A stretch of DNA of 14,881 bases from DASSBG01 sp035703755 (GTDB taxonomy: Bacteria > Pseudomonadota > Gammaproteobacteria > Xanthomonadales > Rhodanobacteraceae), in the NCBI GenBank assembly GCA_035703755.1, contig DASSXP010000145.1, positions 1-14,881 on the forward strand, given 5' to 3'. The notes under the pieces are model-generated. The model saw only the letters and a list, made by a program, of their open reading frames with translations, was not told the origin of the DNA and did not search any database. Shown here piece after piece: positions 1 to 6,195 of this stretch. A program made the translations under genes and the position numbers. How positions within the stretch are numbered: the first letter of the stretch is position 1; each line of letters opens with the position of its first letter.

Positions 1-59
1 TCGCGCAGGATGTGGATGCTCTCGGCCTCCAGCCGGTCGAGCGTGCTCAGGGTGGACAT
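1..59 (-). CDS. cysD: Sulfate adenylyltransferase subunit 2, N-terminal fragment (cut by window edge)
   Basis: Only the first 19 codons are inside the window; the gene continues past position 1. The ATG is at 57-59 and the translation reads MSTLSTLDRLEAESIHILR. The LEAESIHI(L/I)R block is the conserved start of CysD, the small PAPS-reductase-like subunit of ATP sulfurylase, which with the GTPase CysN makes adenosine phosphosulfate from sulfate and ATP in cytoplasmic sulfate assimilation. It follows thrC on the same strand after a 194-base gap, so it probably has its own promoter in that gap. No strong ribosome binding site is seen before the ATG; an 11-codon reading frame ends in a TGATG overlap with it. 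The identification rests on a short but distinctive N-terminus. Confidence 0.82.
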   Translation of the reverse strand, partial: MSTLSTLDRLEAESIHILR

Positions 60-253
60 CAGGTAATCAACTCGAAACAGGGCAGCAATGCCATGCCGAC
101 AAGCATAGCCGAGCCGGCTCCCCACGGGTTATGACAAGCCCGCCCGCGCGGCATTCAGACGGCTATATCCCGCTCAGCGACGGCATGGACCTGTCCGTTT
201 TCATCCCGCTGAAGAGGCCCGTCCGCCCTTGCCACAACTATGCTGGCACGTTT
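60..253 (-). other. thrC-cysD intergenic region
   Basis: This 194-base gap holds the downstream end of the thr operon and the upstream region of cysD. No clear rho-independent terminator with a T-tract was seen after thrC. A TATGCT sequence on the minus strand (103-108) could be a -10 box for cysD, but no good -35 box sits at the right distance. A perfect 10-bp palindrome, GAGCCGGCTC, lies at 111-120, just upstream of that -10-like element, and could be a regulator site; this is speculation. Confidence 0.3.
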
Positions 254-1549
254 CTACGCGTACCCCAGCGCCGCGCACAAGGCGTCGTAATCGTTCGCCA
301 ACGGTAACGCCTGGGATGGCCGCGTCAGCAACTCGGCCAAAGCGGGTGGCGGCGTGACGGGGCTGCCGATCAAGGGTTCGACGATGCTGTCGAACTTGGC
401 TGGGTGGGCCGTGGCGACGGCAATGAAGTCACGCGTGTCGCCCGCTTGGCGCAGACGCTCCAACGCGCACAGTGCCGTCGCAGTGTGCGGGCACGGCACC
501 ACGTCATGACGCGATTGCGCGCACTGGATGGTGTCGCGGATAGTCGCGTCATCGACCCATTCGACGCGTAGCGCCCGACGCAAGCTCGCCGCCTCCGGAA
601 GCAGCCATTGCAGGCGCTCGAAATTGCTCGGTGCGCCCACGTCCATCGCGTTGGCCAGCGTGGCGACGCTGGCGCGCGGGACGTAGTCGTTGCCGGCGAA
701 GAAGTCGGCCAGCGTGCGGTTGGCGTTGGTGGCGAGCACGATCTCTCCAACCGGCAAGCCCATGGCGCGCACCAGCACGCCGGCCAGCGCATTGCCGAGG
801 TTGCCGGTTGGCACGATGAAGCCGGGTGCGCGACCGTGCGCGCGCTGGTGCGCCAGCGCGGCCTGCGCGTAGTAGGCCATCTGCGGCAACAAGCGGCCGA
901 GACTGATGCTGTTGGCCGAACTCAAAGGCACACACTGCTTCAGCGTGGCATCGTTCAAGGCCCGTTTGGCCAGCGCCTGACAATCATCGAAGCTGCCACC
1001 GACCTTGAACGCGCGCACGTTGTCGCCGAATGCGCCCAGCTGGTGCGCCTGGCGCGGCGACACGCGGCCATCGGGATACAGGATCGCCACCCGGAAACCC
1101 GGCAGCCGGTGGAACGCCGCCGCTACCGCAGCCCCGGTGTCGCCCGACGTTGCAACCAGGATGGTCAGCTCGGGATCGTCCGGCCGTCGCATGGCCGCCA
1201 GGCACAGGGCCAGAAAACGCGCACCGTAATCCTTGAACGCGGCCGTCGGCCCACGGAACAGTTCCAGCAACCAATCGCCCTGCCCGGCCATCGGCAGGCA
1301 CGGCGTATCGATGGCGAACGCGCGCGCGGCGATGCCGTGCAACGCGCTTTGCAGCGCATCATCGGCAAAAAATGGCGCCAGCAGGCGTTCGGCAACCTGC
1401 GACAAGCTGCTGGCGCCATCGAAGTCGGCGAGTTCGAAATGCGGCAATTCGGTGGGCACGTACAATCCGCGATCGGGCGCGAGCCCCGCCGCCAGCGCCG
1501 CACTCAGGGAAACGGCGGGTGCGTTGCCGCGTGTGCTGACGAAGTTCAT
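254..1549 (-). CDS. thrC: Threonine synthase
   Basis: PLP-dependent lyase that converts O-phosphohomoserine to threonine and phosphate, the last step of threonine synthesis, in the cytoplasm. The 431-residue length matches the bacterial ThrC family. Visible hallmarks are the N-terminal STRGNAPAVSLSAALAAGLA-type segment that precedes GLYVP (28-32), the PLP lysine in TAAFKDYGAR (Lys106) and the phosphate-binding loop ATSGDTGA (133-140), followed by the PTGNLGNALAG segment of the large domain. The ATG at 1547-1549 overlaps the thrB stop as ATGA, which fixes the start and implies translational coupling. It is the last gene of the thrABC operon. No frameshift or missing key residue was noticed. 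Confidence 0.97.
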   Translation of the reverse strand: MNFVSTRGNAPAVSLSAALAAGLAPDRGLYVPTELPHFELADFDGASSLSQVAERLLAPFFADDALQSALHGIAARAFAIDTPCLPMAGQGDWLLELFRGPTAAFKDYGARFLALCLAAMRRPDDPELTILVATSGDTGAAVAAAFHRLPGFRVAILYPDGRVSPRQAHQLGAFGDNVRAFKVGGSFDDCQALAKRALNDATLKQCVPLSSANSISLGRLLPQMAYYAQAALAHQRAHGRAPGFIVPTGNLGNALAGVLVRAMGLPVGEIVLATNANRTLADFFAGNDYVPRASVATLANAMDVGAPSNFERLQWLLPEAASLRRALRVEWVDDATIRDTIQCAQSRHDVVPCPHTATALCALERLRQAGDTRDFIAVATAHPAKFDSIVEPLIGSPVTPPPALAELLTRPSQALPLANDYDALCAALGYA

Positions 1550-2475
1550 GCCAGCACCTCCGCCGCCGGACCATCAACGGGTGACACCAGCGCATCGGCA
1601 TCGATACCCTGGGCGGCGAACGCCTGCTGCATGGCAGCGGCGGCGCGCTCGGCTTGCGCCGCGTCATCGCACCACGCAAACAGACTCGGCCCGGCACCGG
1701 AAATACTGGCGCCGATCACGCCGCAATCGAGTGCCGCACGCTTGACCGCCTCGAAGCCAGGCACCAGGGATGCCCGCCGTGGCTCCACCAGCACATCGTC
1801 AAGGGCACCGCGCAAGGCGGCCTTGTCACCGCGATAGCAAGCGCTCAGGAGCTGCGCCAGATGCGCGCTCTGGCGCACGAAACTGGACAGCACGTACTCG
1901 CCCGCCAGGGCTTCGCGGGCACGCCGCGTTTCCACCACGACGTGTGGATGCACCAGCGCACAATGCAACCCGGCTGGCACCGGCAGGCGCGTCAGTCCCG
2001 TATCAGTTGCCAGCACCAGGCCACCCAGCAACATCGGACCGACGTTGTCACCGTGGCGGCCACCGCTCGCCACCGCCTCGCCATCGAGAGCAAACGGGTA
2101 CAACGCCTCGTGCGGCAGCGGCTCATCCAACACGGCATTGGCCGCCACCAGCGCCGCCACCGCGGAGGCCGCCGAGCCGCCCATGCCAGAACCGAGCGCA
2201 ATGCCCTTGTCGATTTCGACCGCGAAGCCGAACGGCAAACCAAGCGCCGCGCGCAACGACAGGAGCGCGGTGCCGGCGGTGTTGCGGGCAGCCTCACGCG
2301 GCAACTCGATCGCCACGCCCCGGATGGCCTCGATACGCACTTCCGCTGCATCGATGCGGCGTACCGTCACCCGATCGCCAGCGCCCGCCAAGGTGTGGCC
2401 CAGAATATCGAAACCCACCCCCACGTTACCGACGCTGGCGGGCGCAAAGGCCGTGGCAACATCACGCGCACTCAT
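1546..2475 (-). CDS. thrB: Homoserine kinase
   Basis: GHMP-family kinase that phosphorylates homoserine with ATP to O-phosphohomoserine, the substrate of the next gene product, threonine synthase. The 309-residue protein has the N-terminal FAPASVGNVGVGFDILG block (10-26) and the glycine-rich ATP-binding GHMP motif LGSGMGGSAASA (94-105), then a C-terminal ISGAGPSLFAWC segment typical of the family's third motif. Both ends overlap neighbours by four bases (ATGA with thrA upstream and with thrC downstream), so the three genes form a tightly coupled operon and the start is well supported. Confidence 0.97.
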   Translation of the reverse strand: MSARDVATAFAPASVGNVGVGFDILGHTLAGAGDRVTVRRIDAAEVRIEAIRGVAIELPREAARNTAGTALLSLRAALGLPFGFAVEIDKGIALGSGMGGSAASAVAALVAANAVLDEPLPHEALYPFALDGEAVASGGRHGDNVGPMLLGGLVLATDTGLTRLPVPAGLHCALVHPHVVVETRRAREALAGEYVLSSFVRQSAHLAQLLSACYRGDKAALRGALDDVLVEPRRASLVPGFEAVKRAALDCGVIGASISGAGPSLFAWCDDAAQAERAAAAMQQAFAAQGIDADALVSPVDGPAAEVLA

Positions 2476-4967
2476 GCCACCGCTCCCAGTTGCGAAGCCA
2501 CCCGCAACAGGTCGGAGAACACGCCAGCGGCGGTAACCTCGGGGCCGGCGCCCGGCCCTTGCACGATCAAAGGATTGTCAGCGTAACGGCGGGTGGTGAA
2601 TTGCACGATATTGTCCGTCAGTCGAAGGTGGGAAAAGGCATGGCCAGATGGCAGCTCGCACAAGGATACGCGCGCGCCTTGCTCGTCCAGCCGGGCAACA
2701 TAACGCAAGACAGCACCATTGGCGCGGGCTTGCTGATGTCGCTCCGCCAGCACGGCATCGGCCTCGTCGATACGTTGCAAAAATTGATCGGCACTGACGC
2801 CGGCCAGCGCCGGCGGCACCAGGCTCTCCACCGTGACATCGTCCAGCGACAACTCGCGGCCCGCTTCGCGCGCCAGAATCACCAGCTTGCGTGCCACGTC
2901 CATGCCGGACAAATCGTCACGCGGATCCGGCTCCGTGTAGCCCATGGCATGCGCCTCGTGCAACAGCGCGGAAAATGGCCGGCTGCCATCGTAGCGATTG
3001 AACAACCACGCCAGCGTACCGGACAGGATGCCATCGATGGCAACGATGTCGTCGCCGGTATCGACCAGATCACGCAAGGTCTGGATCACCGGCAGACCGG
3101 CACCGACAGTCGCCTCGTAACGAAAGCGCACGCCGCTTTGTCGGCAGGCGCGACGAATCTGCCGCCAGACGTCGAGGTCGCCGGCGCCGGCCTGCTTGTT
3201 CGGGGTGACAATGTGAATGCCGCGCTGCAACCACTCCGCGTAATGCGCGGCGACGTCGGCGCTGGCCGTGCAATCGATGATCACGGCATGCGGCAGGTGC
3301 GCCGCCTGCACTTGGTCGGCGAAGCCGGCAAGGTCCAGCGGTGCGGCACCATCCAGTGCGGCGCGCCAGTCACCCACCTCGCGGCCGTTGTCGTCCAGGT
3401 GCATGGTGCGCGAGTTCGCCACCGCCCGCAGCCGAAGGTCCAGCCCCGAGTCAGCGCGCAAACGCGGCAACGCGGCCTTGAGCTGCTCCAGCAGGGCGGC
3501 ACCCACCTTGCCGACACCGATCACGCCGACACCCACCGTTTGCGGCGACAACCAAAACGCCGCATGCACCGCACGCAAGGCGCGGCGGGCATCGGCGGCC
3601 GCCATCGCCACCGAAATATTGCGCTCGGACGAGCCCTGTGCGATTGCACGCACGTTGACATTGCTGCGCGCCAGCGCGCCGAACAAGCGTGCCGCCACAC
3701 CCGGCTTGCCGGTCATGCCGTCACCAACCGCCGCCAACACCGCGACCTCTGCATGCACCGACACGCCGGCAATTTCTCCGCGCGCCAATTCGGCCGCGAA
3801 GGCGTGCTGCAACGCCTTCGCGGCCGCGGCGCTCTGTACCGCTTTCACCACGCAGCAAATCGAGTGTTCAGAGGAACCCTGCGAAATCATCGTCACCGAC
3901 ACCCCGGCGTCGGCCAGCGCGCCGAATGCACGCTCGGCGGTACCCGGCACACCGATCATGCCGGCACCCTCGATGTTCACCAACGCCATGCCCTCGACGA
4001 TGCTGAGCCCGCGGACCGGCGATGCGCCCTCGCCCGCTGCGGCACTGATCACGCTGCCCGGATGCGCTGGCGCAAACGTGTTCTTGATGTGGATCGGCAA
4101 GCCGCGCGCAATCGCCGGCGTCATGGTCTGCGGATGAATGACACGGGCACCGAAGTAAGCCAGCTCGCAGGCTTCATCGAAACTGAGTTCGGGCAAATCC
4201 ACCGCTTCGGGCACCAACCGCGGATCAGCGGACAACACACCATTGGTGTCGCCCCACAAAGTCAATCGATCGGCTGCAAACAGGCTGGCAAAGATGGCCG
4301 CCGAGTAATCGCTGCCGTTGCGACCCAAAACGCAAGCCCGGCCATTTTCATCTTGTGCCACGAAGCCGGTGGCCACCACACACGCGGCCGGATTGGCCTG
4401 GCGCCATGCGGCCAGCCGGCGGGCACTTTCCTCCCAGTCGACCACCGCCCCGAGCGCACCCGTCCGCACCGACAGCAGCTCGCGGGCATCGAGCCACGCC
4501 ACATCGCGGCCGCTCTGGCGCAGGAAGGCCACCAACAAGCGCGACGACCACACTTCGCCCAGCCCTTGCACAAACCCCGCGGCAGTGCCATTGGCCGAAT
4601 GCAAATGCGCCACCGCACCGAGCACTTCACGCGCCACCACGGCTTGCGCATCGAGCCAGTCGAGATAGGGCTGGGCGCTGCCATTCAACAAGGCCCGCGC
4701 ACTGTCGCGGTGACGGCCCAGCACGTCGTAAAGAAGGCTCTGCCAGACGCCGTCGCCTGCCTCCGCCCGTGCCAACACCGCCAGCAAGGCATCGGTTACG
4801 CCGCGCATGGCCGACACCACGGCAACCTGATTCAGGTCGCCGACCTCGGCAAGAATCGCGGCCACCCGTCGCAAGCAGGCGGCATCGGCCATGCTGGAGC
4901 CACCGAACTTGTGCACGGCGAGTCGGGCGGGATTGGGTGGAGAATCTTCCTGGCTTGCGTGAGACAT
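2472..4967 (-). CDS. thrA: Bifunctional aspartate kinase / homoserine dehydrogenase I
   Basis: Fusion enzyme that catalyses the first and third steps of the aspartate pathway: phosphorylation of aspartate and NAD(P)H-dependent reduction of aspartate semialdehyde to homoserine. The 831 residues divide into an aspartokinase domain (KFGGSS at 20-25; GRNGSDYSAA at 215-224), two ACT-type regulatory segments containing ISQGSSEHSI (361-370) and IAQGSSERNI (442-451) that usually bind threonine for feedback inhibition, a Rossmann segment GVIGVGKVGA (481-490), and the homoserine dehydrogenase core (ATVGAGLPVI 619-628; EPDPRDDLSGMDVARK 679-694). The ATG at 4965-4967 follows AGAGG with eight bases between. 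Length and order match proteobacterial ThrA. Transcription is probably controlled by the leader and attenuator upstream. Confidence 0.97.
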   Translation of the reverse strand: MSHASQEDSPPNPARLAVHKFGGSSMADAACLRRVAAILAEVGDLNQVAVVSAMRGVTDALLAVLARAEAGDGVWQSLLYDVLGRHRDSARALLNGSAQPYLDWLDAQAVVAREVLGAVAHLHSANGTAAGFVQGLGEVWSSRLLVAFLRQSGRDVAWLDARELLSVRTGALGAVVDWEESARRLAAWRQANPAACVVATGFVAQDENGRACVLGRNGSDYSAAIFASLFAADRLTLWGDTNGVLSADPRLVPEAVDLPELSFDEACELAYFGARVIHPQTMTPAIARGLPIHIKNTFAPAHPGSVISAAAGEGASPVRGLSIVEGMALVNIEGAGMIGVPGTAERAFGALADAGVSVTMISQGSSEHSICCVVKAVQSAAAAKALQHAFAAELARGEIAGVSVHAEVAVLAAVGDGMTGKPGVAARLFGALARSNVNVRAIAQGSSERNISVAMAAADARRALRAVHAAFWLSPQTVGVGVIGVGKVGAALLEQLKAALPRLRADSGLDLRLRAVANSRTMHLDDNGREVGDWRAALDGAAPLDLAGFADQVQAAHLPHAVIIDCTASADVAAHYAEWLQRGIHIVTPNKQAGAGDLDVWRQIRRACRQSGVRFRYEATVGAGLPVIQTLRDLVDTGDDIVAIDGILSGTLAWLFNRYDGSRPFSALLHEAHAMGYTEPDPRDDLSGMDVARKLVILAREAGRELSLDDVTVESLVPPALAGVSADQFLQRIDEADAVLAERHQQARANGAVLRYVARLDEQGARVSLCELPSGHAFSHLRLTDNIVQFTTRRYADNPLIVQGPGAGPEVTAAGVFSDLLRVASQLGAVA

Positions 4968-5018
4968 CGTTGGAACCTCTATTGGAGGCCCCGCCGAATC
5001 AGAGCAGGAAGTTTGCGC

Positions 5019-5042
5019 CCCCGCTCCGTTTCCGGTGCGGGG
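5019..5042 (-). terminator. thr attenuator hairpin (segments 3:4)
   Basis: On the minus strand a compact GC-rich hairpin forms from CCCCGCACCG and CGGAGCGGGG around a GAAA loop; there is one A-A mismatch, and the other nine pairs are Watson-Crick. It sits between the leader-peptide stop and the thrA start, where an attenuation terminator belongs. Its 5' arm is also the partner of an upstream antiterminator segment. Unlike a classical attenuator it is not followed by a U-tract (GGGCGCAAAC follows), so it may end transcription weakly, need Rho or NusA, or act on translation. Confidence 0.7.
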
Positions 5043-5084
5043 CCATGGCGTTTGGAATCAATCGCGCACGAACACCCGCACCGG
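5032..5084 (-). promoter_or_regulatory. thr antiterminator (segments 2:3) and pause pairing (1:2)
   Basis: CCGGTGCGGG at 5075-5084, inside the last codons of the leader peptide, is the exact 10-base complement of CCCGCACCGG at 5032-5041, which is the 5' arm of the terminator hairpin. The two structures are therefore mutually exclusive. CACCGG at 5098-5103, within the Thr codons, can in turn pair with CCGGTG at 5079-5084, giving the 1:2 structure expected when the ribosome does not stall. Stalling on Thr codons would mask segment 1, free segment 2 to pair with 3, and so relieve the 3:4 hairpin. Confidence 0.75.
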
Positions 5085-5210
5085 GCTGGTACCGGTACCG
5101 GTGGTAATAGTGCTAATGGTGGTCGTGGCAGCGGCAATGGCACGCAGCACGCAAGCCACACCACCCGCAAGGCGGTTGGTGTCGGCAAAGGCGTGTTCGA
5201 TCGCGTGCAT
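5058..5210 (-). CDS. thrL: thr operon leader peptide
   Basis: A 50-codon frame on the minus strand upstream of thrA whose 3' part reads ATTTISTITTGTGTSPVR: eight Thr and two Ile in 13 residues. E. coli ThrL has the same Thr/Ile character and serves as a sensor of charged tRNA-Thr and tRNA-Ile. The frame ends in TGA at 5058-5060, 90 bases before thrA, and its last codons contain the antiterminator segment. The start is uncertain: ATG at 5208-5210 is given, but GTG codons 18 and 21 are alternatives giving 33- and 30-residue peptides, and none has a strong ribosome binding site. The composition and the mutually exclusive hairpins support the role; the exact N-terminus is a guess. Confidence 0.75.
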   Translation of the reverse strand: MHAIEHAFADTNRLAGGVACVLRAIAAATTTISTITTGTGTSPVRVFVRD

Positions 5211-5216
5211 GCCCAC

Positions 5217-5246
5217 AGTGGACAGGAAAGCCCCCGTTGCTGTCAA
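5217..5246 (-). promoter_or_regulatory. Possible thr operon promoter
   Basis: A consensus -35 box TTGACA lies at 5241-5246 on the minus strand, but the sequence 18 bases downstream, TCCACT, is a poor -10 box. If used, transcription would begin close to 5210, which would favour one of the internal GTG codons as the leader-peptide start. The rest of 5247-5421 shows no better promoter; it contains hydrophobic but unrecognised reading frames only. Confidence 0.3.
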
Positions 5247-5421
5247 GCAACCATCCGGCATATGCGGCAGCAGCAATTGGAATACCGGCAACCGCGCATC
5301 GCGACAAGCGAAGCGCACGCCCACACCAGCGTGGCGTAAATCGCGACGACCACCCACTCGCCGATCTCTGCGCGCGCAATGCGCGCAACGCGTCTGCCAT
5401 GAAACGTGACACACGCGCAAG

Positions 5422-5443
5422 AAAAACCCCGCATTGTGCGGGG
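5422..5443 (-). terminator. Rho-independent terminator of the tRNA operon
   Basis: On the minus strand CCCCGCA and TGCGGGG form a perfect seven-pair stem around a three-base loop, followed by five Ts. It lies 19 bases after the CCA end of tRNA-Asp and separates the tRNA transcript from the thr leader region. Confidence 0.88.
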
Positions 5444-5461
5444 TCCTGTTACTCGCTGAAA

Positions 5462-5538
5462 TGGCGGAGCGGACGGGACTCGAACCCGCGACCTCCGGCG
5501 TGACAGGCCAGCATTCTAACCAGCTGAACTACCGCTCC
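5462..5538 (-). tRNA. tRNA-Asp (GTC)
   Basis: The minus strand gives a 77-base cloverleaf. The acceptor arms GGAGCGG and CCGCTCC pair, the anticodon stem CTGGC/GCCGG encloses loop CTGTCAC with anticodon GTC, and the T-arm contains GGGTTCGAGTCCC. The discriminator is G and CCA is encoded. It is the last gene of the tRNA operon. A fragment of its 5' end is repeated in the spacer upstream. Confidence 0.97.
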
Positions 5539-5559
5539 GTACTTCAAACCAAAACTTGT
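5519..5559 (-). repeat. Direct repeat copy 1 (5' end of intact tRNA-Asp plus its leader)
   Basis: These 41 bases, covering the first 20 nucleotides of tRNA-Asp and 21 bases before it, recur without a mismatch 110 bases away at 5629-5669. This copy is part of the functional gene. Confidence 0.93.
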
Positions 5560-5628
5560 CGTATCCACCATCCATGGTGCAGCTGCCGTTCGCCCTCCAT
5601 GGGCTCACCGGTTGCGCCTGGCGCAACC

Positions 5629-5669
5629 ACCAGCTGAACTACCGCTCCGTACTTCAAACCAAAACTTGT
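5629..5669 (-). repeat. Direct repeat copy 2: truncated tRNA-Asp 5' fragment
   Basis: Exact 41-base copy of 5519-5559. It ends after the D-arm portion (GGAGCGGTAGTTCAGCTGGT on the minus strand), then runs into an unrelated 8-bp hairpin (GGTTGCGC/GCGCAACC, 5610-5628) instead of the rest of the tRNA. It therefore cannot make a tRNA. It lies between tRNA-Glu and tRNA-Asp and would be present in the precursor transcript, where its tRNA-like 5' end could interact with processing enzymes. Confidence 0.93.
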
Positions 5670-5698
5670 GGTGTCAAACCATCCGTGTTGCTGCCGCT

Positions 5699-5711
5699 TC
5701 CGTACTTCAAA
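5699..5711 (-). repeat. Third, decayed copy of the tRNA-Asp leader
   Basis: The 13-mer TTTGAAGTACGGA on the minus strand matches the leader/first-base junction of the two copies above, and continues as AGCGGCAG, resembling the tRNA start GCGGTAG with one extra base. It looks like an older, eroded copy of the same unit. Confidence 0.6.
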
Positions 5712-5773
5712 AAACCACTGACGGTGAACCGTCATTTTCTCCCAGAACCCACCTCGCCTGCAAGCCGCCGAAG

Positions 5774-5849
5774 TGGCGTCCCCAAGGGGATTCGAACCCC
5801 TGTTGTCGCCGTGAAAGGGCGATGTCCTAGGCCTCTAGACGATGGGGAC
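5774..5849 (-). tRNA. tRNA-Glu (TTC)
   Basis: The minus strand gives a 76-base cloverleaf that closely matches bacterial tRNA-Glu. The acceptor stem begins GTCCCCA and ends TGGGGAC, the anticodon loop is CTTTCAC with anticodon TTC, and the T-arm is AGGGGTTCGAATCCCCT. Discriminator G and an encoded CCA are present. It lies ten bases after tRNA-Ala in the same transcript. Confidence 0.97.
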
Positions 5850-5859
5850 GAGGGGTTGT

Positions 5860-5935
<76 letters not shown>

Positions 5936-5951
5936 TCACTGGAAAACGAGA

Positions 5952-5980
5952 ATGTTACGGATGCGGCGGCAGCTCGTCAA
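5952..5980 (-). promoter_or_regulatory. Sigma70 promoter of the tRNA operon
   Basis: On the minus strand TTGACG (5975-5980) and TAACAT (5952-5957) are separated by exactly 17 bases and lie just before tRNA-Ala. This is a strong match to the housekeeping promoter pattern. An A/T-rich stretch containing AAAAAATGC lies directly upstream. Confidence 0.85.
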
Positions 5981-6195
5981 GCATTTTTTGTCGCGCGCGC
6001 AAATTTTTTCATCACTGATCGCAATCAATACCTTGCATTGACGCCCGCCCCGGCGACGGAATGTACTGCCGCCGCGAGCGTGTCGCCTTGCCTTCGCCAC
6101 CCAGCACGACTGGCGAGCCATCTGAACGCCATGGCGATTGCGCGACTTTATCAGCGTTGTCTTAAGCTGAGTCATTCTTTATCCGGGGGCAACAA

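Noticed and set aside
608..1837. 409-codon plus-strand frame antisense to thrC and thrB
   Set aside because: Same cause: shadow of the coding strand. No motif or ribosome site, while thrC and thrB opposite are unmistakable.
1770..5339. Very long open frame (1189 codons) on the plus strand, antisense to thrA and thrB
   Set aside because: It is a mirror of the high-GC third-position pattern of thrABC. Its translation is rich in Arg, His, Gln and Pro without any family motif, and it runs over the leader region.
5243..5434. Minus-strand frame with hydrophobic segment EIGEWVVVAIYATLVWACASLVA, as a small membrane protein upstream of thrA
   Set aside because: It begins in the tRNA terminator, has no ribosome site, and its Cys/Arg-rich end looks random. 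It overlaps the likely thr control region.
5566..5628. Two small hairpins (CACCAT/ATGGTG and GGTTGCGC/GCGCAACC) in the tRNA spacer as CRISPR or REP units
   Set aside because: They differ from each other, occur once each, and have no regular spacing; they are more likely processing or repeat-scar structures.
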